18,330 nt of DNA from contig URVZ01000031.1 of the NCBI GenBank assembly GCA_900551365.1, positions 1 through 18,330 of the forward strand, read 5' to 3'. Below are positions 1-6,871 of the stretch, piece after piece. Source of the stretch: an uncultured Collinsella sp. Lineage in GTDB: Bacteria > Actinomycetota > Coriobacteriia > Coriobacteriales > Coriobacteriaceae. The position numbers and the translations under genes were made by a program. How positions within the stretch are numbered: the stretch's first letter is position 1; each line of letters starts with the position of its first letter. The notes below the pieces were generated by a model. It saw nothing but the letters and a program-made list of their open reading frames with translations. It was not told the origin of the DNA and did no database searches.

Positions 1-276
1 AACGGCCAGACGGGCCGCGCGGCCGCGGTGGTGTTTAGCGACAAGTGCGAGACGCATGTCGTGGCGCCGCTCAATCCGAGCGTGATGCTGTCGAGCGAAA
101 GCACCGTGCGCGCCACGCCCATCGAGGTCAAATACGTTAAATCGCCCTTCCTATACCAGATCGTGCACAGTGGAGGTGGCGAGCAACCGCGTCAGGTGGC
201 AGCGGCGGCCGAGGGTTCCTACCGAGAGGAAAAGCCCAAGCGCAAGGGATTGTTCGCTGCGATCTTTGGGAAGTAG
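1..276 (+). CDS. C-terminal part of an unrecognised protein (5' end outside window)
   Basis: An open frame enters from the left edge and ends at TAG 274-276, leaving 91 visible codons. I do not recognise the family. The visible part starts with a small-residue stretch and a Val/Ser-rich probable beta region (VVFSDKCETHVVAPLNPSV). It ends in a charged linker (REEKPKRKG) followed by a short hydrophobic tail (LFAAIFGK). An internal GTG at 28 could open the frame, but coding-like sequence continues to the window edge, so this is probably a truncated view of a longer gene. No clear terminator hairpin follows in the 116 bases before the next gene. Confidence 0.5.
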   Translation, partial: NGQTGRAAAVVFSDKCETHVVAPLNPSVMLSSESTVRATPIEVKYVKSPFLYQIVHSGGGEQPRQVAAAAEGSYREEKPKRKGLFAAIFGK

Positions 277-392
277 GGAAGCGGAGCCGGGGCGTCGGGC
301 TGCATCGCAAGGTCATGAGACGAATTTAAGACTGCTGGGAACGTGCTACCATTGCCGATAGCCTTAATCTTGTAAGAAGCGGAGGCCAGATT

Positions 393-861
393 ATGGGTTT
401 TGCGGATCAGCAGCTTCAGCTTCAGGTACCGTATTCTCCTGACGACACGTTTAATGCCTTGAAGGCAGCTATGGAAAAGCTGCCTAAAGTAAAAGTTGAT
501 AGTGCATCGCCCACAACAAGAACAGTTGCAGCCGAGATTGGTATGAGCCTTTGGTCTTGGGGTGAAAATATCAGTATTTCGGTTGTTCCAGTTGAAGGCG
601 GATCTGGCGTTACTGTCAAGTCGTCATCTAAGGTCAGGGCAAACGTATTAAACGGGGGCAAAAATGCAAAGAATATTGCCGAGATAGTCGATGCCCTATC
701 GAAGGAGCTTGAGCGGTATCCGCAGGTTTCACAGACTATTGAGACGCTGGCGGATAGCGATTGATGTAGTTGCAAGGCTTGAGAGGCTTGCAACGCTGCG
801 TGATAGTGGAGTGCTTACCGAGGAAGAGTTTGCTGCAGAAAAGGCAAAAATCTTATTGTAA
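393..861 (+). pseudogene. SHOCT-domain protein split by a +1 frameshift
   Basis: The frame opens at ATG 393 after a good ribosome site (GCGGAGG about 381) and runs 123 codons to TGA 762-764. This part looks like a small alpha/beta domain (LQVPYSPDDTFNALKAAMEKL, then ISISVVPVEGG). Directly after the stop, in the +1 frame (763-861), lies a textbook SHOCT domain: VVARLERLATLRDSGVLTEE, then EFAAEKAKILL and TAA. SHOCT domains normally sit at the C-terminus of such small proteins, so one gene is shifted by a single base near 759-763 (GAT-T-GAT). The slip site does not resemble the known prfB-type +1 recoding site. A mutation or sequencing error is therefore more likely than programmed frameshifting. 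If the shift is real, the product is the 123-residue form without SHOCT. Confidence 0.7.
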
Positions 862-972
862 TCAGACACGGTGGTTGGATTTGCATTCTATTATTGAACT
901 TGGTTATACCAAGCTGAAAATATCGTGTGTAATAAAGGTGCGTAGTAGTCTCGTCTTGATTGGCAGATGTAA

Positions 973-1092
973 ATAAACGGTGGAACGGCTGTAAAAGAGC
1001 CTTGCCACTGGGTAAAATCAGGATGTGCCGCGGAACCCGCTCCTCAGTCGGTCAACTTTGGAAGCGCGGGCAACGCAGGTATTATCGTCTAA
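973..1092 (+). pseudogene. Possible 3' remnant of a decayed gene
   Basis: A 39-codon open stretch with no start codon ends at TAA 1090-1092, exactly where a terminator hairpin begins. It reads INGGTAVKEPCHWVKSG and then QSVNFGSAGNAGIIV, which looks like real protein rather than noise. The glycine-rich end with an 'NG.. W VKSG' pattern recalls C-termini of phage tail or fibre proteins, but that is a weak impression. A TAA at 970-972 closes the frame upstream and no matching frame continues it. It is best read as the surviving end of a gene. The stretch 862-972 holds nothing I can identify. Confidence 0.3.
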
Positions 1093-1116
1093 AGGGCCGG
1101 GTGCAACCGGCCCTTT
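1091..1116. terminator. Two-way terminator hairpin (10-bp perfect stem)
   Basis: AAAGGGCCGG (1091-1100) pairs perfectly with CCGGCCCTTT (1107-1116) across a 6-base loop. The A- and T-ended stem lets it work in either direction. It lies at the end of the + strand remnant and 22 bases beyond the stop of the minus-strand 30-codon ORF, so it could end transcripts from both sides. Confidence 0.7.
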
Positions 1117-1138
1117 GCATGACTCCCTTCGCTATCCG

Positions 1139-1231
1139 TTACTGCTTATATTCCCGCCAGATCGAGTAGAGGTTCCGGACGATGCCGGTTACATACATCG
1201 AGAGGCGCAGGATTTCAAGAAACAAGTTCAT
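1139..1231 (-). CDS. Candidate 30-residue membrane peptide
   Basis: A minus-strand ATG (1229-1231) opens 30 codons ending in TAA (1139-1141). The peptide begins MNLFLEILRLSMYVTGIV and ends with a charged tail (WREYKQ). The layout is a single hydrophobic, membrane-seeking helix followed by a basic/polar end, as in type I toxin-antitoxin toxins or small holin-like peptides. GGGGTGA lies about 5 bases upstream as a modest ribosome site, and a strong hairpin follows 22 bases after the stop. It is too short for length-based gene calling. No antisense RNA promoter could be established. The upstream leader (about 1232-1370) is GC-rich with short inverted repeats around 1265-1290 and may be structured. 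Function is unknown. Confidence 0.4.
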   Translation of the reverse strand: MNLFLEILRLSMYVTGIVRNLYSIWREYKQ

Positions 1232-1370
1232 AGGCTTCACCCCAATCAGAGATTAGAGCGTTGCCCGCAGGCGGATTCCGCGGCAGGCATAATTCTACCT
1301 CACGGGCCGCGGTGGAGGATAGCCTGCCCCCTGGTTTTGAGCAGTGTCGATCTAACGGGCGATCAAACCT

Positions 1371-1592
1371 CTAGTACTCTTTGAATTGAGCAAGCATCTG
1401 CCCGAAGAAGCTTAGTTCGGATGGCTCATAAATGATCGAACCGCCGTCCGCGGTCCTGTAGACCCCGCAGGGGAGGTAACGCCCGTCGGGGAGGATATAG
1501 AGGCTAGCTTCTTCCTTCAGTCCTACTGGAAATAGCGGAATCCCGTTTTCGTCCACTTGGAACTCGTCTATATTTGCGACCTTCCTCTCCAT
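1371..1592 (-). CDS. Small conserved-looking hypothetical protein
   Basis: A 73-residue acidic protein starts at ATG 1590-1592 behind a strong ribosome site (GGCAGGAGG, 6-8 bases upstream). It contains a beta-rich run (LYILPDGRYLPCGVYRTADG) and ends in an amphipathic helix (FFGQMLAQFKEY). No signal peptide or membrane segment is visible. It follows the ADP-ribosylglycohydrolase gene by 32 bases on the same strand, so the two are probably co-transcribed. I do not recognise the family. A partner or accessory role to the upstream hydrolase is possible but unsupported. Confidence 0.6.
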   Translation of the reverse strand: MERKVANIDEFQVDENGIPLFPVGLKEEASLYILPDGRYLPCGVYRTADGGSIIYEPSELSFFGQMLAQFKEY

Positions 1593-1624
1593 GATGCCTC
1601 CTGCCTTATTTCTTGAATGGCGCC

Positions 1625-2413
1625 CTAAAACAAGCAGCTCTCAATCAACTCTTTACCGCGCAGGGTGTCGATCCATTTCTGCGGAATTGCGTCCATGCCG
1701 TATGCTGCGCCGGCGAGGGCGCCTGCGACAGCCGCTGTGGTATCGGTGTCGTCGCCCAGGTTGACAGCGGCAAGGACGCAATCTTCGTAACTGCTGGTGT
1801 TGACAAAGCACCAGCTGGCGGCCTTAAGGGTATCACGCACGAAGCCACCTGACCTGATTTCCTGCTCGGGCGCGCTTTTCAACTGCAACGCCCACGAGGG
1901 GAGCGCGTCGTTCATCACATCCCTCATCAGCTCGACAAATATGATGCATGTGTCGGTTGACGTTCTGTGGGCGTGCGTAATCGCGGAGACCTTGCTGACC
2001 TCTTCGTCTGTCGCATCGGTGAACGCCAAGGGAGCGATGCGCATGAGCGATCCGTTGCCGTTGTCGCGCTCGCTGGAGCCTCCTTTGCCGGTGTGCAAAG
2101 CGTGGGCGGTTGTGCCGCCGTAGTCGAAAACGCCGTCGATCGTATACTCGCCACGGGCAATCCAACTTACGAATTTGTCGCGCATGTCTGCGGTGTCGAT
2201 ATGTCCGAGCTCTCTAATCGAATCGCAGGTGGCGAGCGTCATAGATGTGTCGTCGCTCCAGGTGCCGGCGGGCTGCTCGTGCGTGCCGTAGCCGATCATG
2301 TTGGTGCATTCGAACGTGCCACGAGGCCTGAACTCGTAGGGAACGCCCAGCGCGTCACCGACGGCAAGCCCATAGACGCAGTCGCGCAGTGTTGTTTTCG
2401 GTCTGTGTGTCAT
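1625..2413 (-). CDS. ADP-ribosylglycohydrolase (DraG/ARH-like) family protein
   Basis: The 262-residue protein has the family's signature motifs in order: GLAVGDALG (15-23), the metal-binding TWSDDTSM (51-58), NGSLMRIAPL in the middle, and GDDTDTTAAVAGALAGA (from about 220), which supplies further metal ligands. Members use two divalent metal ions, usually Mg or Mn, to remove ADP-ribose from arginine or related acceptors, or hydrolyse related ADP-ribosyl compounds. The substrate cannot be told from sequence. All metal motifs are intact and the length is normal, so the enzyme should be active in the cytoplasm. The start is set by AGAGGAG just upstream of ATG 2413. The gene follows the DUF1016 nuclease gene by 63 bases and precedes a small unknown gene, suggesting a three-gene transcript. 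No ADP-ribosyltransferase partner such as DarT is visible nearby. Confidence 0.9.
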   Translation of the reverse strand: MTHRPKTTLRDCVYGLAVGDALGVPYEFRPRGTFECTNMIGYGTHEQPAGTWSDDTSMTLATCDSIRELGHIDTADMRDKFVSWIARGEYTIDGVFDYGGTTAHALHTGKGGSSERDNGNGSLMRIAPLAFTDATDEEVSKVSAITHAHRTSTDTCIIFVELMRDVMNDALPSWALQLKSAPEQEIRSGGFVRDTLKAASWCFVNTSSYEDCVLAAVNLGDDTDTTAAVAGALAGAAYGMDAIPQKWIDTLRGKELIESCLF

Positions 2414-2476
2414 GGAAAGCTCCTCTTTTCCCGGGTGATGTGGAGCGCCGTCGGGGGTATCGGTCGCAACGTGCTG

Positions 2477-3529
2477 CTATCCTTGCACTTCGCCATTAGT
2501 CGCTTCGTTGATGGCGCGGTACTCGGCACTCAGCTCGCGCGCCAGCTCTTCCTTGCTTGGAAGATACGGCAGGTATTTGGCGGCAAACACTTGGTCGTTG
2601 TCTTCGGGCAGCGTGTACTCGACGATCGAATCGCTTTTGTCCGCGCAGAGCACGATGCCTATGGGCGGATTGTCGCCTTCGTTCATGAGCTCACGCGTGT
2701 AGTAGTTCACATACATTTGCATCTGGCCCAGGTCCTGATGCGTAAGGTCATCGGTCTTAAGGTCGATGAGCACGAAGCAGCGCATCAGATAGTTGTAAAA
2801 CACAAGGTCAATATAGAAATGGCGCCCATCAAAGGTGATGCGCTTTTGGCGCGCCTCGAAAGCGAAGCCACGGCCAAGCTCCAGCAGGAACTTCTGAAGA
2901 TGCGTGATGAGCGCCTGCTCTAGATCGCTCTCGCGAAACGTAGCATCGTCCGAGAAACCTAAAAACTCCAGCACATATGGGTCGCGGATGATATCCTCGG
3001 GGCGACGAGCCGGGGCGCTCTTTTGGATTTCCTGGGTGACGGCCTCCTTGTCCTTGCTGGCAAGTAGGCGCTCGCGGAACATAGTGTTGATCTGGCGTTC
3101 GAGCTGACGCGTGCTCCAGCGAGAATCGGCGCATTCGTTCATGTAGCATGTTCGAGCTTCGGGGTCAGGAATGCGTATTAACCTGCGGTAATGTGTCCAG
3201 CTCAATTCGGGACGCAGTGAGTCCCGAATTGGAAATGCAAGATGGAACTGACGCATTTTACGCAGCTCTCTTGCTTCAAAACCTTTACCAAAATCCTTGG
3301 TAAGTCTGATTGCGAGGGCCTTGAGCAGCGCCTCTCCATACTTGGCGCGCTCCTCTCCGCCCTGCTCATCAACAATGCTCTTGCCGATCTCCCAATATGC
3401 CTCAACCATCGCAAAGTTAACGGCGGTATAGGCCTTGTCGCGAGCGGCGTTGAGAATCGAGGAAACCTGCTTGTAAAAACCTTCGGGCACGATTGCCGAT
3501 TCTCCACGGTTTACCAGTTCGCCCATCAC
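2477..3529 (-). CDS. PDDEXK nuclease domain protein, DUF1016/YhcG family
   Basis: The 350-residue protein matches the two-part layout of the DUF1016 (YhcG) family. An N-terminal helical domain (about 10-165) contains the family stretch AVNFAMVEAYWEIGKSIV and the ELSWTHYRRLIRI segment. The C-terminal domain (about 180-340) is a PDDEXK nuclease fold with FYIDLVFYN (Asp241), VLIDLK (Asp256-x-Lys258) and the following LGQMQMYVNYY helix. The catalytic D...DxK set is intact. Proteins of this family are often found near restriction-modification, phage or other mobile genes and are presumed DNA nucleases. Its role here is not known. Translation starts at GTG 3529 or ATG 3526; the ribosome site is weak. 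It is the first gene of the minus-strand group and faces away from the PH-like gene at 3695. Confidence 0.88.
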   Translation of the reverse strand: MMGELVNRGESAIVPEGFYKQVSSILNAARDKAYTAVNFAMVEAYWEIGKSIVDEQGGEERAKYGEALLKALAIRLTKDFGKGFEARELRKMRQFHLAFPIRDSLRPELSWTHYRRLIRIPDPEARTCYMNECADSRWSTRQLERQINTMFRERLLASKDKEAVTQEIQKSAPARRPEDIIRDPYVLEFLGFSDDATFRESDLEQALITHLQKFLLELGRGFAFEARQKRITFDGRHFYIDLVFYNYLMRCFVLIDLKTDDLTHQDLGQMQMYVNYYTRELMNEGDNPPIGIVLCADKSDSIVEYTLPEDNDQVFAAKYLPYLPSKEELARELSAEYRAINEATNGEVQG

Positions 3530-3694
3530 TGTCGCCCCACTTTCCTCTTGTGGAATGCATCTTTATCGCATTTAGTTTAAAGCCTCGCGCGGACACGAAT
3601 TGCTGTGCTGTCTGGCACCTTCGCATGGGAGCCTTGCGGTGACTAAAATGTGGCCATAGAGGCAGTTTTAGCGAACCCCACGGGAGTGACACGC

Positions 3695-3964
3695 ATGGAC
3701 AACAACACGCTGCTATTCCAGGACAAAGGTTCGGGTAGGTTTAAAGACGTCAAGATCTACCCCAATCGCATCGAGGTGCTCAAGAAGGGCACTTTCGGCG
3801 GCAAGCACACCGAGATTGTCTATCTTAAGGACATCACGGGGGTCAACAGGATCAAGGGTCGCGACGTTTTCCTACGTAACAGGCTGTTGACCGCTTGCGT
3901 CTTTAGCCTGAGCAGCCGTGCGAAGGCCCAGGAGTTTGTTAACGCGCTGAACATGGTGATGTAG
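3695..3964 (+). CDS. Small PH-like domain protein
   Basis: I chose ATG 3695 (89 residues) because GGGAGTG lies 8-10 bases upstream. The frame is open further back to GTG 3650 but without a ribosome site. The sequence is a run of short beta strands (LLFQDKGSGRFKDVKIYPN, IEVLKKG, TEIVYLKDITGV) followed by a C-terminal helix (AKAQEFVNALNMVM). That pattern resembles small bacterial PH-like or DUF4429-type domains. There is no signal peptide or membrane helix. It stands alone between a divergent nuclease gene and a convergent surface-protein gene. The ligand and function are unknown. Confidence 0.6.
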   Translation: MDNNTLLFQDKGSGRFKDVKIYPNRIEVLKKGTFGGKHTEIVYLKDITGVNRIKGRDVFLRNRLLTACVFSLSSRAKAQEFVNALNMVM

Positions 3965-3992
3965 CCTATGGCGGCGTTTGGGCCAAGGTAAA

Positions 3993-4029
3993 AATCGGGG
4001 GCACAGAACGGTATCCTGCGCCCCCGATT
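3993..4029 (-). terminator. Rho-independent terminator between convergent genes
   Basis: AATCGGGGGC (3993-4002) pairs perfectly with GCCCCCGATT (4020-4029), and CAG/CTG inside the loop can extend it. On the minus strand the stem is followed by TTTTTACC, a proper T tail for the wall-anchor gene. The stem itself could also stop the + strand gene ending at 3964. Confidence 0.8.
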
Positions 4030-4058
4030 GAGTCGATGTGTCCAAAAGGCCGGCTTGC

Positions 4059-4787
4059 CTATTCGTTAACGTTCTCGGTATTGTCGCGGTCACTGGCAAG
4101 CATTGCTGCACCTGCGACCGTTGTCGCCACGGCGGCGGCAGCGAGCCCGGCGGCAACGCCAGAGCCGTCGCCCGTGTTGGCGAGCTTTCCGCCCGAGCTC
4201 TTGCCCTGGTCTCTCTTGTTGCTCTTGCCGTTCTTGTCGGCGCCGCCTGCGTTGGAACCCGTGCCGCTGCCGGTGCCGCCCGCACTGTCCGAGGCCGCTA
4301 CGGTAAAGCTTGCGGCTCCGTCGCTGGCGAGCGTGTAGTTCTGCGCCGCGTCGCCCAAGAGACCGTTCACACGCACCCAGTACGTTCCTGTGGCAAATGT
4401 TTCGCCCTCGGCCATTGCTGTGCCCGGAGCGCCGTTCGCGTCGTGCACAAACTCGAGCTGCGCCGCGCAGGCATCGTTTTCGAGCTTGCCCTCAAGCGAT
4501 GCCGCAATCTTAGCACGCACGTCCTCGCCGGCCTTAAGGCCTTCGAGCCCCTCAAAATGAGGCGTCAGCGCTCGCGGATCGATATCGATGGGCACGGAAC
4601 CTCGCAGTCCCGTAACGGTCTCGTTGCCCTGGGCGTCGACATCCACGTATTCGATGGCAAACGCATGGCCCGAGGCTGCCACGTTGAGTACATTGCTGCT
4701 GTCGACGAGGCGGAAATGGCCCTCGCCAACGGTCTTGCCGCCCTGGAGCGAAGCTTCACTCAGCGAGTTGCCATACGTCATGCGCAT
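4059..4787 (-). pseudogene. C-terminal half of the PI-PLC surface protein: beta-repeat plus LANTG wall anchor, cut off by an amber codon
   Basis: The 242-codon ORF is in the same frame as the PI-PLC gene upstream and is separated from it only by TAG 4824-4826 and 12 sense codons. Those 12 codons (HKPTVSCCLPDR) form the start of the domain that continues as MTYGNSLSEASLQGG...GEGHFRLVD. This resembles the MBG/YDG-type beta repeats of cell-wall proteins, so the domain itself spans the apparent start codon. ATG 4787 has no ribosome site. After a second beta region comes a Gly/Ser/Lys linker. The end is LANTG (202-206) followed by an Ala-rich hydrophobic segment, a sortase-type signal with a weak tail (SDRD). 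There is no signal peptide of its own. It is therefore best seen as the detached back half of one 834-codon gene, silent unless the amber codon is read through. Confidence 0.75.
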
Positions 4788-4823
4788 GCGGTCCGGGAGG
4801 CAGCACGAAACTGTCGGCTTGTG

Positions 4824-6563
4824 CTATGCGTCGTAATTGCGCTGGTAGATGCTTCGGGCCAGTGCCGCATCAACAAAATCGGACGCGATGATGCCAATGT
4901 GCTTGAGGTAATCTGACTTTGTATCCTCGATGCCGCTGGGATTGATGTACGGGCTCTTATACAGATGCTCGTTGACTACTCGTGCCGAGGTAAAAGGATT
5001 GCCTCCGTGCGACAAGCCCGTGCAGCTGGTGTAGTTGATAGACCAGCAACGCTCCTGGACTTGCACCTTGGCCTCGTCATCGTCCACGACGTCCACGTTG
5101 CCGCGCGTGAGTTCGGTCGTTTTCTTCAGCGCATTATCGACCCAGATGAGCTTGTCGGTTCCCGAGAGCTTGTACTTGTCCTGGGCGTATACCTTGGTGC
5201 AATAGGGTTCTTTGGTGCCGGCGTCGTCGGTCTCCTCAAAGCCCCGCGCGTCTTGGACGAGACACATGGTAGTGCTGTCGGAGTGAGCCTTGGCCTTGTC
5301 ATCCCATTCGGTAAGGTCGAGGCCCCACGTGTGGCCGCTTACACTGTTGCCGGCGAGCCTAAATCGACGCAGCAGGACGATCTTTCCGCGCACCTCGCCT
5401 AGCGTGGGGACGCGGCTCGATGTGTAGAACAGGTCGGGGTTCTCATCCATAACCTTGGCGAAGGCCGTCGTAATACCCTCATCGGTGGCCTCGTCATTGC
5501 CGCGCGACACGAGCATGATGAGCGCCTCTGTCGGGTTTTCCTTCAAAAACGTTGTGAAGTAGCCTATGACATCGGAAAGATGCAAAAAGTTCCCGTCTTT
5601 TTTAAACAGATAGAAACCTCCGTGGTCGATGCCGGGGTCATCGCCCTTTCCGAGTCGAATATCAAAATAGCGAATGCCTTCGAGCAACTGCGTGGGGATG
5701 TAATCCTGCTGGCATTTTACTTGCGAGGTTTGAGGCTCGGTGTCGTTGTCAACACTGCAGGTGCCCGAATCGTGCGTACCCGGGATGCTCAGCTCGTCGA
5801 GGAACTTGTTGTCGTGGACGTTGCCCATCCAACATGGCCCATCGACGTAGCTGCTATATGTCTTCCAGTCGAGGCTGCTAACCGTGGCATTGGTCTTGCC
5901 CATGTCGTAACCGATAAGTTCGAGCTCCCACGGAATGCTCTCACTCTTATGGCAGATCTTGTTGTTGTCCTGGTCTTTGCCGTTCGATTCTATTGCCAGG
6001 TATTTAATGGTTTTTTTCTTGTCGTTTTTCTCGACGGTGCGGTCTCGGATGATATAGGTTCCGTCTAACTGACGCTCGAACGCAAAAGCGCGGCTGGGCT
6101 TGTTGTCATACTCGCCGCCCCATACGTGGATGACCTTTCCTTCTTTGTCCGAGTCGTCGTCGACCGACCAAATGCTGTAGCCCGTCTTTTTATGCTCTTC
6201 GAAATTGAGCAAGGTACGGATGGCATACCAGTTTGCAATGATTGTATGCCCTGTTTCGCCTGTTTCGGTCACTACGTGCTCAAGGATGAGCTTGCTGGAC
6301 GTGCCGTCGTTAAACAGGTGGCAGACGTTGCCGCGAACGTTGCCGTCTTGGTTGACGCTCGCGGTGCGAAAATAGCCCGCGGGGCGAAGGCGAATCACGA
6401 AATTACCGAGGTGCTCCGCCGGTTTGGGCGTGTCGTCTGCAAATGCCGCTCGCAGGGGAATGCCCGGCGCCGCGGTTTCGGGCAGGCTTGCAAGCGGCGA
6501 CAGCGCCGCAAGTCCTAGGCCCAGTGCAAATGTTCGGCGGCTGATGACATGGTGTTCGGTCAT
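4824..6563 (-). CDS. Tat-exported PI-PLC X-domain protein with ricin-like N-domain (ends at an in-frame amber codon)
   Basis: I chose ATG 6563 (579 residues) because GGAGGA lies just upstream; the frame is open 15 codons further but without a ribosome site. The N-terminus has a twin-arginine signal (SRRTFALGLGLAAL, 8-21). Residues about 50-218 look like a ricin-type beta-trefoil, a carbohydrate-binding fold (GYSIWSVDDDSDKEGKVIHV, then FAFERQLDGTYIIRD). Residues about 250-575 form a phosphatidylinositol-specific phospholipase C X-type barrel: IPGTHDSGT (His264, Asp265), RYFDIRLG (Asp301, Arg303) and DHGG (His314), the expected catalytic residues. Such enzymes cleave phosphatidylinositol or GPI headgroups outside the cell. 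The TAG at 4824 falls before an in-frame wall-anchor region, so the product as encoded would be secreted rather than anchored. Confidence 0.85.
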   Translation of the reverse strand: MTEHHVISRRTFALGLGLAALSPLASLPETAAPGIPLRAAFADDTPKPAEHLGNFVIRLRPAGYFRTASVNQDGNVRGNVCHLFNDGTSSKLILEHVVTETGETGHTIIANWYAIRTLLNFEEHKKTGYSIWSVDDDSDKEGKVIHVWGGEYDNKPSRAFAFERQLDGTYIIRDRTVEKNDKKKTIKYLAIESNGKDQDNNKICHKSESIPWELELIGYDMGKTNATVSSLDWKTYSSYVDGPCWMGNVHDNKFLDELSIPGTHDSGTCSVDNDTEPQTSQVKCQQDYIPTQLLEGIRYFDIRLGKGDDPGIDHGGFYLFKKDGNFLHLSDVIGYFTTFLKENPTEALIMLVSRGNDEATDEGITTAFAKVMDENPDLFYTSSRVPTLGEVRGKIVLLRRFRLAGNSVSGHTWGLDLTEWDDKAKAHSDSTTMCLVQDARGFEETDDAGTKEPYCTKVYAQDKYKLSGTDKLIWVDNALKKTTELTRGNVDVVDDDEAKVQVQERCWSINYTSCTGLSHGGNPFTSARVVNEHLYKSPYINPSGIEDTKSDYLKHIGIIASDFVDAALARSIYQRNYDA

Positions 6564-6606
6564 AATTCCTCCATTCGCAGCGTGTGGATATGCGCCCGTT
6601 TTGGTC

Positions 6607-6612
6607 ACTATA
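6607..6612 (-). promoter_or_regulatory. -10 element of the PI-PLC promoter
   Basis: On the minus strand TATAGT lies 44 bases before ATG 6563, giving a leader of about 37 bases. A -35 match is poor: TCGACG sits 19 bases upstream. A short inverted repeat (GCCCG/CGGGC, about 6615-6632) overlaps the spacer and could be a control site. Confidence 0.4.
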
Positions 6613-6730
6613 CTGCCCGGATGTTAACGGGCGTCGACTAAATTGTCTGCACGGCGCTATAAATCGGCGGGCGGACGTACTGGGGTGCCTGTCCATTTTG
6701 TGCCGCCACCGCGCTTGGGGGGATGGTTTT

Positions 6731-6762
6731 GGTAACCGGCGCCCTCGCGTTCGTCGGTTACC
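6731..6762. repeat. Inverted repeat in the gap before the PI-PLC gene
   Basis: GGTAACCG (6731-6738) is repeated inverted as CGGTTACC (6755-6762) with a 16-base spacer. There is no T tail, so it is not an obvious terminator. It lies between the lipoprotein terminator and the PI-PLC promoter. The rest of the gap 6564-6871 holds only the promoter and that terminator. Confidence 0.4.
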
Positions 6763-6771
6763 GGCATACGA

Positions 6772-6801
6772 AAGGGAGGGCCGGTGATGCGACCCTCCCT
6801 T
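6772..6801 (-). terminator. Terminator of the first lipoprotein gene
   Basis: AAGGGAGGG (6772-6780) pairs with CCCTCCCTT (6793-6801) over a 12-base loop, 70 bases past the stop codon at 6872. Read on the minus strand the stem ends in CCCTTT. It closely resembles the terminator of the paralogous gene upstream (7609-7637), in keeping with duplication of the whole unit. Confidence 0.7.
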
Positions 6802-6871
6802 GGTACGAAGCGCTGGGTCACCGTCGCTTGCTTGCGCTGCGCCCATGTTTCCCGTTGCGCTCGCCAGCTGC

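Noticed and set aside
755..768. Programmed +1 frameshift at the SHOCT gene stop codon
   Set aside because: GAT-TGA does not allow the P-site tRNA re-pairing seen at prfB-type sites and no stimulatory structure is evident; a mutation or error is simpler.
1967..2923. 318-codon + strand open frame over the hydrolase and nuclease genes
   Set aside because: It crosses two well-supported minus-strand genes and their intergenic gap and has no family features.
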